From positions 64,228,220 through 64,292,219 of the forward strand of contig NC_089235.1 of the NCBI RefSeq assembly GCF_963924675.1: a stretch of DNA of 64,000 nucleotides, in the 5' to 3' direction. Position 1 is the first letter of the stretch, and each line of letters opens with the position of its first letter. The translations under genes and the position numbers were made by a program. This stretch comes from Phocoena phocoena. Taxonomy: Eukaryota > Chordata > Mammalia > Artiodactyla > Phocoenidae. Of the stretch, positions 21,240-33,698 are shown piece after piece. The notes beneath the pieces are model-generated. The model was not told the DNA's origin and made no database searches. It saw nothing but the letters and a program-made list of their open reading frames with translations.

Positions 21240-21600
21240 GGGCTTCCCTAGTGGCGCAGTGGTTAAGAATCTGCCTGCCAATGCAGGGGACACGGGTTCG
21301 AGCCCTGGTCCAGGAAGACCCCACATGCCGTGGAGCAACTAAGCCCGAGTACAACTACTGAGCCTGCGCTCTAGAGCCCACACACCACAACTACTGAGCC
21401 TGTGTGTCACAACTACTGAAGCCCACGCACCTAGAGCCCGTGCTCTGCAGCAAGAGAAGCCACCACAATGAGAAGCCCGCACACCACAACGAGAAGCCCG
21501 CACACCACAACGAAGAGAAGCCCCTGCTCGCCATAACTAGAAAAAGCCCACACGCAGCAACAAAGACCCAACACAGCCAAAAATAAATTCATTAGTTAAA
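21240..21600 (+). mobile_element. Older CHR-type SINE with internal duplications
   Basis: The head GGGCTTCCCTAGTGGCGCAG is followed by a longer CACAACTACTGAGCC-type tail than in the 200-bp SINEs. The tail ends in an A-rich CAAAAATAAATTCATT. A unit of about 20 bp containing GAGAAGCCCGCACACC recurs at about 21468-21530. No clear target duplication remains. Confidence 0.85.
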
Positions 21601-21604
21601 ATTT

Positions 21605-23171
21605 AAAAAGTGTTCATACTACCCAAAGCAATTTATTAATGCAATCCCTGTCAAAATCCCAATGGCATTTTTTGCTGAAATTGAAAAAAAACCCTAAAAC
21701 TTACATGGAATTTCAAAGGCCCTCAAATATTCAAAATGATCTTAAGAAAAACAAAACTAGACACTTCATACTTCCTGATTTCAAAACGTACTGCAAAACT
21801 ACATTAGTCAAAATACTATGATACTGGCATATAGACCGACTGAACAAAACAGAGTGACCAGAAATAAATTCTCACATGTATGGTCAAATAATGTTCAACG
21901 TGGATAGCAAGAATACACAATGGAATAAGGATCGTGTCATCAACAAATGGTATTGGGAAAACAGAGTAACCACATGCAAAAGAATGAAGTTGGACACTTA
22001 CCTTACACCATATACAAAAATTAACCCAAAATGGATTAAAGAGCTAAATATAAAACCCAGAACTGTAACGTAAGAAAAAAGCTTTATAACCTTGAGTTTT
22101 TGAGAATGATCTCATGGATATGACACCAAAAGCATAGACAACATAAAATAGACAAATGGGACTACATCAAACTAAGAAGCTCTCCACAGCAGAGGAAACA
22201 ACCAACAGGATGAAAAGGCAATTTATGGAACGGGACAAAATATTTCCAAACCATATACATGATAAGGGGTTAATATCCAGAATATTAAAGAACTCCTATG
22301 ACTCAACAAAAATAATCTGACTTTTTTAATTGGCAAAGGACCTGAATAGACATTTCTTCAAAGAAGATACATAAATGGCCAAAAAGCATATGAACAGATG
22401 CTCAAAATCACTAATCATCAAGGAAATGCACATCAAAACCACAATGAGATATAACTTCACACCTGTTAGAATGTTTTCTGTTCTTTTGATAATGAACAAC
22501 AAGTACTGGAAAGAATGTGAGGAAACAGCACTTGTCCACCGTTGGTGGAAATGTAAAGCGGTTTAGCTGCTATGTAAAACAGTATGGAGATTCTTCAAAA
22601 AATTAAAAATAAAATTACCATATGATCCAGCAATCCTACTTCTAGGCATATATCAAAAGAATTGAAAATAGGATCTCCAGGAGATATCTGCACACCAATG
22701 TTCATTGCAACATTATTTGCAATAGGCAAGAGGTGGAAGCAACCTAAATGTCCACCAACAGATGAATGGATAATGAAGAAACAGTATATACATACAGTAG
22801 GATATCGTTTAGCGTTTAAAAAATCTTGTCATATGCTACAACATGAATGAAACTTGAGAACATTATGGTAAGTGAAACAAGCCAGTCCCAAGAAGACAAA
22901 TACTGCCTGATTCCACTAACATGAGGTATCTAAAGCAGTCAAACTCTTAGAAACAAAGTAGAATGGTGGTTGCCAGGGACTGGGGAAAAGGGAATTGTTC
23001 AATGGATATAGAATTTCAGTTTCGCAAGATGAAAAAGTTCTAGAGATCTGTTGCATAACAATGAACGTATAGTTAACATTACTGCACTGAACACTTAAAA
23101 GTGGTCAAAATGGTACATTTCATGTTATGTGTTTTCTACCACAGTTTTCTTCTTAAAAAAAAAAAAAAAAA
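21605..23171 (+). mobile_element. Old 5'-truncated L1 (3' half of ORF2 and 3' UTR)
   Basis: The sequence translates in broken pieces to the C-terminal half of ORF2, for example KINPKWIKEL-type and KMHIKTTMRYN-type segments. It ends with a 3' UTR and an A run at 23154-23171. Divergence is higher than in the L1 at 6600. ORF2 remnants (21639-22850) are interrupted by many stops. Confidence 0.9.
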
Positions 23172-23324
23172 GCAGTGGTGGTGGTAGGGGCTACTTGTAC
23201 TGACTTCCTACTCCTGGACCGAATCTTTAGTGTCCACTCCCTTGGTTCCGGTGTGAAGAACTGTGGCTGCTGGGCATCAGAGGTAGCATCGCTCAAGCTA
23301 CAGTCTCACAAGTGCTGCCGTGGA
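23172..23324. other. Short unique spacer
   Basis: No feature recognised. Confidence 0.4.
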
Positions 23325-23490
23325 ACAGTGGTTCTCACACTTTAATGTGATGCACTCAAGTCACTGGGAGGTTTTATTAACATCAGATTCTGTTGAGTTA
23401 GTCTGGCGTGGGGCCTGAGAATAAACAAACTCGCAGGTGATTCAACGTTCCATGTCCTCAGACCACACTTTTGAATATCAAGGCTCTAAG
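23325..23490 (+). repeat. MER5A-type hAT element
   Basis: CAGTGGTTCTCACACTTTAATGTG opens the element, and the body and TGAATATCAAGGCTCT end fit MER5A in diverged form. Confidence 0.75.
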
Positions 23491-23639
23491 ATCAGGTCTG
23501 TATTCTGGATGCCTAGAACATGTTTTTTCAATCCTTTCAATTATTCTACAAGTATCTGATTAAGTAGGAAGGGACTGAATACAGGTAGAGTACCCAAGGT
23601 GGTTTCTACTTCCTGATTGAGCATTTAATGAACCTTGGA

Positions 23640-23800
23640 CAGTTGTTCAGCTAATTCATTTAACAAATATTACTGAGAATCTATTATATGTCAAAATTGT
23701 AGGAGGCAATGCAAGAGTGGTAAACAGGACGAGGCAAGATCTGTGTTTTTATGAAGCTAGCATAATATTGGTGAGAGACAGTTAACAAATATATCTGACA
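23640..23800 (+). repeat. L2 3'-end fragment
   Basis: CATTTAACAAATATTACTGAG followed by a CTATTATATGTCAAA segment matches the L2 3' end. Confidence 0.7.
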
Positions 23801-24379
23801 GTGAAAGATGCTCTTCGGCAAAAGGTTGGTATAGTTTTATCGGGACATTGGCTTAATCAGTCTCTCAGTCTGATGCATATATGTAGTGATGCATGGGTCT
23901 TAGACAAGGAACAAAATAAGGTTATTGTGATTCTCAGGCTGAAAGGACCAGTCTTCTACACATAAAAGGCCCAGACTTGAGAAGTCAGTGGAGAAGGGCC
24001 AGGTACGTATCTCCTTCACCCCGAAGAAATTGGGCAGTGGAATTAATTCCTAGGAAACTTGCCTTAAACAACCGGGCAACCCGGCAGACAGATCACAAGG
24101 CTTTGAAGTCCGGTGAGACCTTTACGGTTGTAGAGAATGGACAGCATGATTAAGTCAATGTGAAGCAAGAAAGAAGAGTTTAAAGATAGAAGGAAAAGGA
24201 GGAGAAGTTCAAAAAAGAATGAAGATTCAGAAGTAGATAGGTAAAGAGAAGACAATGGTTGTCTCCAAGTTGTAAAGCTCCACTACTGATCAAAGAAGGT
24301 TTTGCCTTATAGTTTTAGAGAATCTTCTCTTCCATGAGGTAGGAAAAAATGACCCAACAATGTAAATTGGATTTGGTGT
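23801..24379. other. Unique sequence, no gene seen
   Basis: No repeat or exon supported. A purine-rich stretch at 24165-24240 is unremarkable. Confidence 0.4.
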
Positions 24380-24490
24380 CAGTCCCTACATTTCACCCCT
24401 GAATACGTAACCTCAGGCAAGCCACGACCTCAATGAGCCCCAGTGGGAGACTCATCGTAGCCATACCTCCTAAAGAGGATTTCAGAAAGT
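24380..24490 (+). repeat. MIR fragment
   Basis: TAACCTCAGGCAAGCCACGA and the CTCAATGAGCCCCAGT segment fit a diverged MIR core. Confidence 0.55.
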
Positions 24491-25309
24491 ATTAGTTGAA
24501 GTGGCAAGTGTGGAATCCACGACAAACAAGAGGACTCAGTAGGGTTTACGTGCCATTTATTCTCCTGTTATTTGTCATTCTGAGGTAGTATTTTTCTAGA
24601 AGCGATTGCCCCTAGGAGAAGGGTCAATTTTGTACGCTCTGGACAACCAAAGCGGGACTCCAATCCACACTGTTCTCACTCTCTCCCACCGGAAATCTTA
24701 TTTCAGGTAGAGTTCTGGCACAGTGTAGCACTTTATTTTTTATAGTCACAAATGGAGTATAGTTAACTTTTATTATATTCCGTTTTATTTCGTAAGTGTT
24801 TCAAGACTGCTTAAAAAGCCATATACAATAAATGAAAGTATAGACTTAAAATTAACATAGCACGAGAGTAGAAGGAAAAGCAGGAATAGGGACACTTAAG
24901 TCAAGAATGAGATTAAGAATTAATATCATATGGCCCTCATGATTTTGGCTTTCGGCTTTCTGACAGTCAAATGTATGGCCCATCATTTTCCAAAATGGGA
25001 AACTTGTCTATGAAATGAGAACTAATCAATGACCTACTGGAAAAATAGCCACTCTTACTTCTAAGATCAGCCACGAAAATCTTGCTACAAAGGACATTGC
25101 AGGAAATGATTCATATTCTTAAGAGACACATAATGGAAGGTCTTTCTTATCGTCTTCAGTGTAGCCTGATGTATCATGCTTAGATCCACCCAATAAAACC
25201 AATTCTGGGGTGATGGCAGGGGTGGCGACAATACTTCCATGTGTATTGGGAGCATCTGTCACACTCAGCTGAAATACTTTTTAAGGTCATATAATGGTAC
25301 GTAGTGGGG
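24491..25309. other. Unique sequence, no gene seen
   Basis: No exon, RNA gene or named repeat could be supported. Confidence 0.4.
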
Positions 25310-25600
25310 GAGAAGAAGAGTTTTGCAGTGAGACAGTTCTGGATTTAAATACCATCCTCACTGCTAAATAACTTTGTGGTCATAAGCAATTTTTTAATAC
25401 TGCTGAGCCCCATTTTTCTCTCCTTAAAAAGAGGAGTAGGCACCGCTTTCTAGGATCCAATGATGTATAGGAAAGCAGCGAGCATGGTGTAAGGCACAAG
25501 TTTCACTCATTTTCTCCCTCCCTTCACTATTCTCCACGATGCCTAGCACAAGCTTCCACAAATGGTAGGCACTCAACAAATACTCGTCCAACTGCACTCA
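25310..25600 (+). repeat. MIR fragment followed by L2/MIR-like end
   Basis: GACAGTTCTGGATTTAAATA, then CTTTGTGGTCATAAGCAA, fit MIR. At 25530-25595 the text GGTAGGCACTCAACAAATAC is the usual end of an L2 or MIR. Confidence 0.6.
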
Positions 25601-25754
25601 GTCCTCTAAAGACACCCTGATGCTATTCTGTCCCTGAGGCCCAAACTGACTCAAAGATAAATGCCTTGGACCATCTTCCAAATCTAGATTGTTCCGTGTA
25701 AGATTGTCCAATTCTTCTTAAATGCTGATTCAACGTAGGCAATGCTGAAGAGTT

Positions 25755-25937
25755 TAGGGACCCTGTAAGAGGCACTTTCTGAAAGGGCCCCCAGTGATCC
25801 CTGCTTCCTGATACTCATGCCCTTATGTGAACCTGAGTGTGAGCTATACCCAGTGGTTTGTTTCTAATGAATAAAACAAAACCAAGGTGATGGGATATCA
25901 CTTCTGAGATTAGGTTACAAATGGCCGACTTCGATCT

Positions 25938-25978
<41 letters not shown>

Positions 25979-26335
25979 TCTCTCACTGCTTGCTGTCATG
26001 AAGCAAGCTGTTATATTATAAACTGCCCCAGGAGGAGACCCACATGGCAAACTGAGGGACACCTCTGACCAACAGCCAGTGAGGTACTGAATCCTGCCAA
26101 CATATGGGTGAGTTTGGAAATGGATTTCTTCCCTAGTGGAGTCTTTAGAATCTTTGGATAACTGCAGCCTCAGTCAGCATCTTGATTGTACCCTGTGAGA
26201 AACCCTAAGGCAGGTGACCCAGTTAAGCTATATTCAGATCCCTGATTCACAGGAACTAGACATGTGTGCACTTTTTTTTAGCTGCTACATTTTTTTAATG
26301 CAGCCATAATAACTAATACAGGTCCTTCACTCCAG
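25755..26335 (+). repeat. MLT1-type (MaLR) LTR with internal CT microsatellite
   Basis: The 5' part contains CCCAGTGATCCCTGCTTCCT. The 3' part contains GACCAACAGCCAGTGAGGTA, TGAATCCTGCCAACA and CTTGATTGTACCCTGTGAGA, all typical of MLT1 LTRs. A (CT)n run occupies 25945-25975. Confidence 0.75.
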
Positions 26336-26888
26336 TGGAGTCCTAGGCCCTATACCTGATCTGACGTAGGTCTCACTGACTCCTAATGAGGACCAGATAA
26401 TAGGAAAACAATACAGTTTAGCAAAGCTAATCTGCAATCTGCAATCTTCTTGATTTTAACTGGTGTCTAAGGCAGCAGGGAAGCTCTGTGGTTAAGTTAG
26501 AGGCCCTGACCTCGCATTCATAGGTGTCTTCCAATTGGACTAATGGAATTTGGCCTTCATTCCATTTCCGAGTGGTCTTCCAGCTCTTCTCTACCTAGAG
26601 CTGCCTGGCAAAGTCATTATAAAGTATCTCTAGCACCACCGGCCTTAAGAAAATTGCATTATTTTTAGCTTGTCAAATGCATAAAATTCCAGATATTAAT
26701 AAATCAATTTTCAGGGCCAATCTACAGAACATTTTAGGAAGTAAAAACGTTTCCACTGAGAAGTTTGGTGTACTTCAGTAAATAAACTTTCCCTGCCACT
26801 GTTTCTCTCTCTTCAGTGAGGCCTGAGGTGATGCATCTACATCTTTTTCTGCCAATTGGTTTCCACACTATTCCATCCACACTGGCTC

Positions 26889-26919
<31 letters not shown>

Positions 26920-27639
26920 GGTGTGGGAATTTCCATTAGAAACAAAGATGAATTAGCCAAATTGGCATTGCTTGTGACTGAACCAGATGTAAACTGTTCC
27001 ATCAGAAATAAAAGAATTACAGTTCTTGCCCCTTGCCAAAGGTGCCATAACCCTCTGTGCCACGTTGATGTCTAAGCAACGTCCAGGCAAAAACATCATT
27101 TCCCAGGCCCAGATATAACAGCATATTGCCTAGAAGAGAGCTGGGTCGAGTTTCACCACATCAAGCAAATTAGTTTGTGAAATGAAGAATATAGTGTGAG
27201 CTGAAGCTTCAAAGACGCAGGGTCAAAATACACCAGCCCAGACCACAGACCAGATGTGAACAGAGGTGATCTCAGCAGTGCCTGGGTCAGTGTTGCACTG
27301 GAAGAAATGAATCCTGACAAGGGCTGAAGTCAGGTGGCCGAGTTTGCTTCTCTGGCTCAGCCATGGGTTTCCCTTGGGAAGACGTATATCCCTCCCAAAC
27401 AATCTGGGTATGAATTTAATTCTTCATTAAATAAGGGCAAAAACTCAATTTTTACCTAGTTATAATTTCCAGATTATATAGAAAATTGTAGATATTCATA
27501 ATTATGATTCTGTAACTTAGCTATATAAAGATTTTTAGTTGCTGGACATATGCTTCTGTGTATCCTAACAGCATTGCAGGAGCTATATCCCCATTTTATT
27601 GATGAGGGAAATCAAGCACAGAGAAGTAGTATGTTATGA
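26336..27639. other. Unique sequence with an AC microsatellite
   Basis: A clean (AC)14 run lies at 26892-26919. No gene is supported. Confidence 0.5.
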
Positions 27640-27815
27640 CAATATAAGACAGTATGACAGTACGAGCACTAAGCTTGAACCCCAACATCTGGCTTGGCCA
27701 CTCACTAGCTGTGTAATACTGGCCAGTCGACTTAACCTTTCAGCCTCTCTGAAATTGGAGATAAATACTGACCTTGCATTTGTAAGGATTCCACGTAAAG
27801 TTCTGTAGAGACTTT
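27640..27815 (+). repeat. MIR
   Basis: GGCTTGGCCACTCACTAGCT, TAATACTGGCCAGTCGACTT and the CCTTTCAGCCTCTCTG segment form a recognisable MIR. Confidence 0.75.
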
Positions 27816-27914
27816 AATGCGAACACAAACGTGCTCTGTATCTTATCATCACTAACCATAGGTCAAAACATTATTAAGTGGAAGAGTCAAGAATGGTCTC
27901 TGAACTCTTTGCTT

Positions 27915-28080
27915 CTCCAAGTGTGGTCTATGGTGTGGCAGCATCAACAATCCCAGGAAGCTTGTGAGAGATTGGAATCTCAGTTCGTAGCCCAAAACTA
28001 ATGAATCAGGATGTGCATGTTAACAAGACTGCCAGGTGACTCCAATGCACATGAAAGTTGTGAAACACAGCCCTTACTTC
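27915..28080 (+). repeat. MER5-type hAT element
   Basis: GTGTGGTCTATGGTGTGGCA, AATGAATCAGGATGTGCATG and a GTGAAACACAGCCC end fit a MER5 element. Confidence 0.65.
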
Positions 28081-28404
28081 AGCCTCAGAGTTGAACATTC
28101 TTCCCTAGCAGACTGCCATGAGCCATCCAAACAAAATAGACCACTAGGGTTCATTCCTGAATCTTTTTCCATCTCCTCTGCCCATCCTCCAATGAGAAAG
28201 GTTTCACAGTAGATATTGGTTTACTTGCAGGGCTGGGTGAGGGGACAATCATCTAAGATAGGCTAACCTTATTTTTTTAATAATTATTATTATGGATTAT
28301 AAGCCTAATGCATGTGGAAAATATCTTTTTACTGGAGAAAATATATTAAAAAACCTTGCAGTTTCCCAGTTAATATTTAGAGATATTTTGTCTTTCCTTC
28401 ATAT

Positions 28405-28615
28405 ACATACATTATATGACACAGATAGATAACTAATAAGAACCTTCTTTATAACACAGGGAACTCTACTCAATATTCTGTAATGGCCTATATGGGAAAA
28501 GAATCTAAAAAAAGTGGATATATGTATATGTATAACTGATTCACTCTGCAGTACACCTGAAACTAACACAACATTGTAAATCAACTTTACTCCAATAAAT
28601 TTTTTTTTTTTAAGT
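28405..28615 (+). mobile_element. 5'-truncated L1, 3' UTR only
   Basis: AACACAGGGAACTCTACTCA, then GTATAACTGATTCACTCTGC and AACACAACATTGTAAATCAA, is an artiodactyl-type L1 3' UTR of the second tail type. A smaller copy of the terminal 50 bases occurs at about 28830-28880. Confidence 0.8.
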
Positions 28616-29339
28616 ACGACTTTTGTTTGCATGGTACTACTACATCATAGGCTTATATCAGGTACTTTTAAGAGAAACATGCATGTATTCTCCACAAAAC
28701 TGAAACACTATTTAAGCATTATATTCTCCCCAAGCCTAGCACACCACTTAGCACAAAGTAAGTGCCCTCGGTGATATTCCCCGTACTGAAGACAGAACTT
28801 TAAAAAAAAAGTTATAATCAGATTTTTCCTAATAAACACAACATTGTAAATCAGCCATACTTCAATTTAAAAATACATCAGGTTAAATCTACAAAACATT
28901 TTCCGAAAATAAAAGTTATGTTAGCACAGATGTTCAATCTGTCTGTAATGAGTGGTTCTAAAATGATTCATTAATGGATTATATTTTTTTAATATAGGTT
29001 TCATTTTTCAAGAAGCTTTGGGGAATACTGTGGTAATTCCCGGGTAATTTCTGATTTGGTAGAAGTTCAGTGCAAAGAAGTGCTTTGAAGCAGAATCAAA
29101 AGTGGCAGAAGTATCACTGTAACTGAGCAATTTCTAGGAAGAGCTCAGATGACTCTGCTAGCGCTGTCCCAATTTCCAAGTTGTATGTTGTCCCTAGCAA
29201 TGTCCTGCGTTTCATCACTTCAGAAAAACTCATCTCTTTGTGCCATCTAGTGTCAAGGAACCTATTTCATATCATAATGTTCTTTCAGTGGCAAAGAGTA
29301 TAAAAGAATGGAGTGTCAGAAGCCTAGCTCTGACTACCA
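28616..29339. other. Unique sequence with a second short L1 tail (28830-28880)
   Basis: AACACAACATTGTAAATCAGCC at about 28837 repeats the L1 end seen just upstream. Nothing else is recognised. Confidence 0.5.
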
Positions 29340-29565
29340 TACATCTATCTAGAGAAAGGTAGCTCCACCTCGTCACTGTTGGCATATTCTTCGCTCTGGA
29401 GAGAGTGCTATGCATTGCAGGATGCTTAGCCGCATCTCTGGCCTTTACCCACGAAATGCCAGTAGCAAACTCCTCCCCCTGAAATACAACAACCAAAAAT
29501 ATCTCCAGGCATTGTTAAATGTCCCCTGGAAGGCAAAATCACCCCCTTATTAAGAACTGATCTAT
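29340..29565 (+). repeat. MER20-type hAT element
   Basis: TGCATTGCAGGATGCTTAGC, CCTTTACCCACGAAATGCCA, AATATCTCCAGGCATTG and TCCCCTGGAAGGCAAAATCA follow the MER20 order. Confidence 0.75.
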
Positions 29566-30310
29566 TCATACCTACTTAGAATGGTTATAATTCAAAAAAA
29601 AGAAAATAGCAAGTGTTGGCAAGGACATCAAGAAACTGGAACCCTATGTGAAACAGTGTAGCCATTGTGCAAAACAGTTTCTCAAAAGATTAAATATGAA
29701 AAAAAAAAAAGATGAAATATGGAACTACTACCTGACCCAGCAATTCTACTTTTAGGTATGTATCCAAAGGAACTGAAAGCAGGGACTCTTAATATCCGTA
29801 CAGTGTTAACAGCGATACGATTCACAATAGCTAGAGTGAAAACGACCCATCTGCCCATCAACAGATGAATAAACAAATGTGATATATATGTGTGTGTTTT
29901 ATTTATACATATATATAACTTTTTATATTTTTATGCATAGAAAATTCAGTCTTAAAAAGGAGTGAAATTTTGACACATGCTACAACATGGATGGACCTTG
30001 AAAACATTACATTTAGTTAAATAAGCCAGAAGGACAGGTATTACATGATTCCACTTATATGTGGTACCTAGCAAACTCAGAGACAGAAATGCAGAGTAGA
30101 GATTACCAGGCACTTGGGGGAGGGGGGAAAGGGAACTTGTTGTTTAATGGATACAGAGTTTCTGTTTAGAATGATCAAAAAGGGGCGTAATACTGGTGAT
30201 GCATATACAATACTGTGATCGTATTTAATGCCACTGATTTATATACCTACAAATGGTTAAAATAATTAAATTATGTATATTTTACCACAACTTTTTAAAA
30301 ACTTTTAAAA
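29566..30310 (+). mobile_element. Old L1 fragment (end of ORF2 and 3' UTR)
   Basis: Diverged sequence corresponds to the ORF2 C terminus, including GACCCAGCAATTCTACTTTT and GGAACTGAAAGCAGGG. It continues through the CACTTATATGTGGTACC segment to an A-rich end. No open frame remains. Confidence 0.8.
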
Positions 30311-30459
30311 TAAGAACTGACCTAAAGTGATCATCTACATTCAGGAGAATTAGAAACAAATCAACCAAAAATATAAATTTCTGTTCATTATTAATTATGC
30401 ATAGCTTTTTTAGATGACTTATTTATTGCGTTAGAAGATGGGGAAGGGAGGGGAATCCC

Positions 30460-30605
30460 TTGCTAAAAAGCTGGGAGACCTGGACTCTGGTCCTAACTCA
30501 CTATATGAAGTTAGCATATTATTTTACTTCCTTTATCCTTCATTTCCTCATCTGTAAATGGTAGATTAATAACATTATCACCATGTGCAGTTGTAAATTT
30601 CCATA
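30460..30605 (+). repeat. MIR
   Basis: GACCTGGACTCTGGTCCTAA followed by TTCATTTCCTCATCTGTAAA is a clear MIR core. Confidence 0.75.
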
Positions 30606-30665
30606 TTCTCTAAGTCTGAGACTATGAAAATCATTTTCAAAGCATTTGTGGAAAACCCTGATAAG

Positions 30666-30887
30666 AAGTATCATAGGGCTTCCCTGGTGGCGCAGTGGTT
30701 GAGAGCCCGCCTGCCGATGCAGGGGACACGGGTTCGTGACCCGGTCCGGGAAGATCCCACATGCCGCGGAGCGGCTGGGCCCGTGAGCCATGGCCGCTGA
30801 GCCTGCACGTCTGGAGCCTGTGCTCCGCAACGGGAGAGGCCACAACAGTGAGAGGCCCGCGTACCGCAAACAAAAAAAAGTATCATA
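30666..30887 (+). mobile_element. Cetacean SINE (CHR family), sense
   Basis: Full-length body at about 30676-30877 with tail ACAAAAAAAA. It is flanked by the 10-bp duplication AAGTATCATA at 30666-30675 and 30878-30887. Confidence 0.95.
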
Positions 30888-31309
30888 AACATTTCTTTGT
30901 GCAGAAATATCAGAAAATGATGAGGCATTATACTGAACTTGACAAAGTATGGTGATCTGAAAACTACAACCTTAATATTTCCATTGCGACAAAAACACAA
31001 AGATTTCCTTGCAGGTGAGATGTTAACTCTGCTTCCCAGCTTAAGGTATAAGGTTGTTTAAAATAGCATCCCTGTCTTTTCCCCTTCCTTTCTCCATCCT
31101 CTTCCTCATCCACCTTTATTACCTATATTACCTATTTCATTACCTTTATTACATAGTCTCTCTCACCTAACAAAGTTTACTCTAAAACTTATATGAGCAT
31201 ATCATTAGAAGTATATTTATTTGGGGGATGGTTAAAAACAGTACTCACAGATAATAATAATGGAGATGATAATGATTATAAAATAACAACCAATATTTTT
31301 GAACATTTA
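30888..31309. other. Unique sequence, no gene seen
   Basis: A short repeated TTACCTATTTCATTACC pattern at 31115-31150 is a local low-complexity tract. Confidence 0.4.
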
Positions 31310-31510
31310 AACCGTGGACAAGTCGCTGTATCACTTTTTATGTGATATCCTCTCTAAGCCTCAAAACCATCATATTGGTAAGTACTGCTGTGATCCCCAT
31401 TGTATAGGTTCAGAAACTGATCTCCCAGCTATGGAGTGATGGAGCTGGAATTTGAAAACTAGATATTTCTGAATACAGTGTCTACACTCCTAACCATTTC
31501 TAATGTTTGC
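31310..31510 (-). repeat. MIR-like fragment, antisense
   Basis: CCCATTGTATAGGTTCAGAA and GGAGCTGGAATTTGAAAACT fit an antisense MIR, diverged. Confidence 0.55.
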
Positions 31511-33543
31511 CCTGTCTTAAGTTTAAAACTCTCCACCAAGCAAGGAATCAAGAGCATCTATCATAAGGAGAAAGGAAGCAGTATGTTCCACCATCTGTTC
31601 CTAGGAAATGGAAAAGAAGATAGCTTTCTAATATTTTTTGAATGAATAAATTCATGAATAAGCAATGGCTAAAACCCCAGCACGGGCAAGAACTTGTTAG
31701 CTTAAAAAGACTTGTTACCAGAAGGAGTTTCCCTGAATACCACTGTATACCTCCTTAGCAGAGAGATAGATATATAGATATCATCTCATCTACAATATAC
31801 AGAGCTGTTGCTTGTTTGTTTTTTTTCTGGTGACCTATAGAAACCACTACCTAAGAGAATGACCACCTCCATCAAGCCTCATTTCTTCCTCTACCCACGG
31901 GCACAGGATCCTGTCAGCTACACAAGCGCTTCGCCTTCTGGACCTATGCAACCAATAGATAGCATAGTTTCTTGATATCTGTCGGTCTCTCTTCTTAGCC
32001 ATAAGGTACCCTTCTTAGGTTTTCTTTTTCCTCATGGCCCCTTGAGCCCTTCTGCAAAGATGGCTTCTCACATCTGGGCGGGTATTCTAGTCACTTGCCT
32101 CTCTCATTAGTACTTGATTAAATCCCTCCCATACTGGCTTTTACATATCAAGAGAATACGTTTTATAATGTGTCAGAAAGGCCTGATGACTTACAGTCTC
32201 TTGGCAACACATTCTGGCAGCAGAGCTGCCTGAGGACTTAGCGGGTTAATGCATGTGTGTTTCTGAGTCTCTCCATTCCCCCTAAGTAGGGAATAGATAT
32301 TCCCATGAGCGTGACTATGTCAGGATTGAGACTGGATTAATTAGCAGGCACTTATCCCCTGCCTAGAGATGCAAGTTAAAAAGAAAAAAACACAGGCACA
32401 AAATCATATTGTGTCAGCAGGGTGCTTATAATATTGGCAGCCTTGGTTTTTCAACATATTTCTGAAAGGCTGTGTTGCCCTCAATAAGGAAGTTTCAAGA
32501 GTAGATGCCTTTGAAGCTAGAGATATAAAACTCCATTATATCCAACACAGTTGACGCATGCCAAAAAAAAAAAAAAAAAGAACAATTGAAAGAAAATAAA
32601 ATGAAAGACTTAAAATTCCTCATCATTTTAGTTCTTTACTGATTAACCTCTTGGAATGGATTGTTGTCCACATACAGACAGATATTTCTCCTTATTTTGC
32701 TGAAGGTTATTTGTCTGCTTATCTGTTTTCAGTGAAGAAGGACCCAAACCTGGGAGAGGAGAAATCATTTCCCACTCTATCCCAGATTTAGGGATTTTCT
32801 TATCAAAGTTATTAGCTCATGGCCAAGTCGACCAGATTTTGTGGCTCTATCAATTTAAAAATATATAGGACAATGGGAAATGCAATAAACCAAGGTCGAT
32901 AGAAAATTCTGTGCTGCATCGTAAGCTGTTTAAGGAGAGGGATAAGTGCCTATTGTCACTTATCCCTTGAGTTGCCCCATGAACTTAACTGTAGTAAAGG
33001 TATAGTACAAAGAAATCATATTCTGTTTCACAATTCTGTAAGACAGGAATTAGCATCCACGTTTTACAGATAAAATGTAAACGCTTACAGTTAGTATGGA
33101 ACAGGTACTCCATAAGAAGAAGCAGAGAGGAGAGGGAGAGAGGGAGGGAGGAAGGGAGGGGGGAAGAATTGATTGGCACGTAACTCTAATCCATTCTCCC
33201 CACACTTTTATCTAGCTGTAGCAAAACGTATTGATGTGTATTTATTTTGTCTCTCTTTCCTTGCTCTGTCCCTAATGTGGGTGCTATTTAATGGTGAAAG
33301 AATATAAAATGCAATGGAATGAAGAGGAGGAGCAACGATCTGGGAAAATCCAGAAAAAACACCTGTCTAGTGTTAAGATGACAGTAAATCCACCTTCGGC
33401 ATTTTCTTTTTTAAAGCAGGACACTGTGGTATGGGATAAAACAAGGGCCAGAAGACAGGGTCTGCATTCTTTTCCCTGTTTGCAACTAGCAATGTGTCCA
33501 AGAGAGTAACTAACTGCATGGTTAGTTTCACCATCTGTAAAAG
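31511..33543. other. Unique sequence; purine tract at 33113-33167; A run at 32563-32579
   Basis: No exon or repeat could be named in these 2 kb. The poly(A) run at 32563-32579 has no recognisable retroposon before it. The purine-only tract is a simple repeat of GA/GGGA units. Confidence 0.45.
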
Positions 33544-33698
33544 AATGGTAATTTTTTTTTTTTTCCTTTTTTTGGCTGCGTGGTGCGGCATACAGGATCT
33601 TAGTTTCCCGACCAGGGATTGAACCCGTGTCCCCTGCATTGGGAGTGTGGAGGCCTAACCACTGGACTGCCAGGGAAGTCCCCCAAAATGGTAATTTT
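33544..33698 (-). mobile_element. Short tRNA-derived SINE, antisense
   Basis: The body at about 33556-33686 is the reverse complement of GGGACTTCCCTGGCAGTCCA, the artiodactyl/cetacean tRNA-SINE head. It has a T-rich tail at its left and lacks the CHR tail. The 12-bp duplication AATGGTAATTTT lies at 33544-33555 and 33687-33698. Confidence 0.92.

Noticed and set aside
21460..21535. Regular short repeats resembling a CRISPR array
   Set aside because: Units are inside a SINE tail without unique spacers, and the DNA is mammalian.
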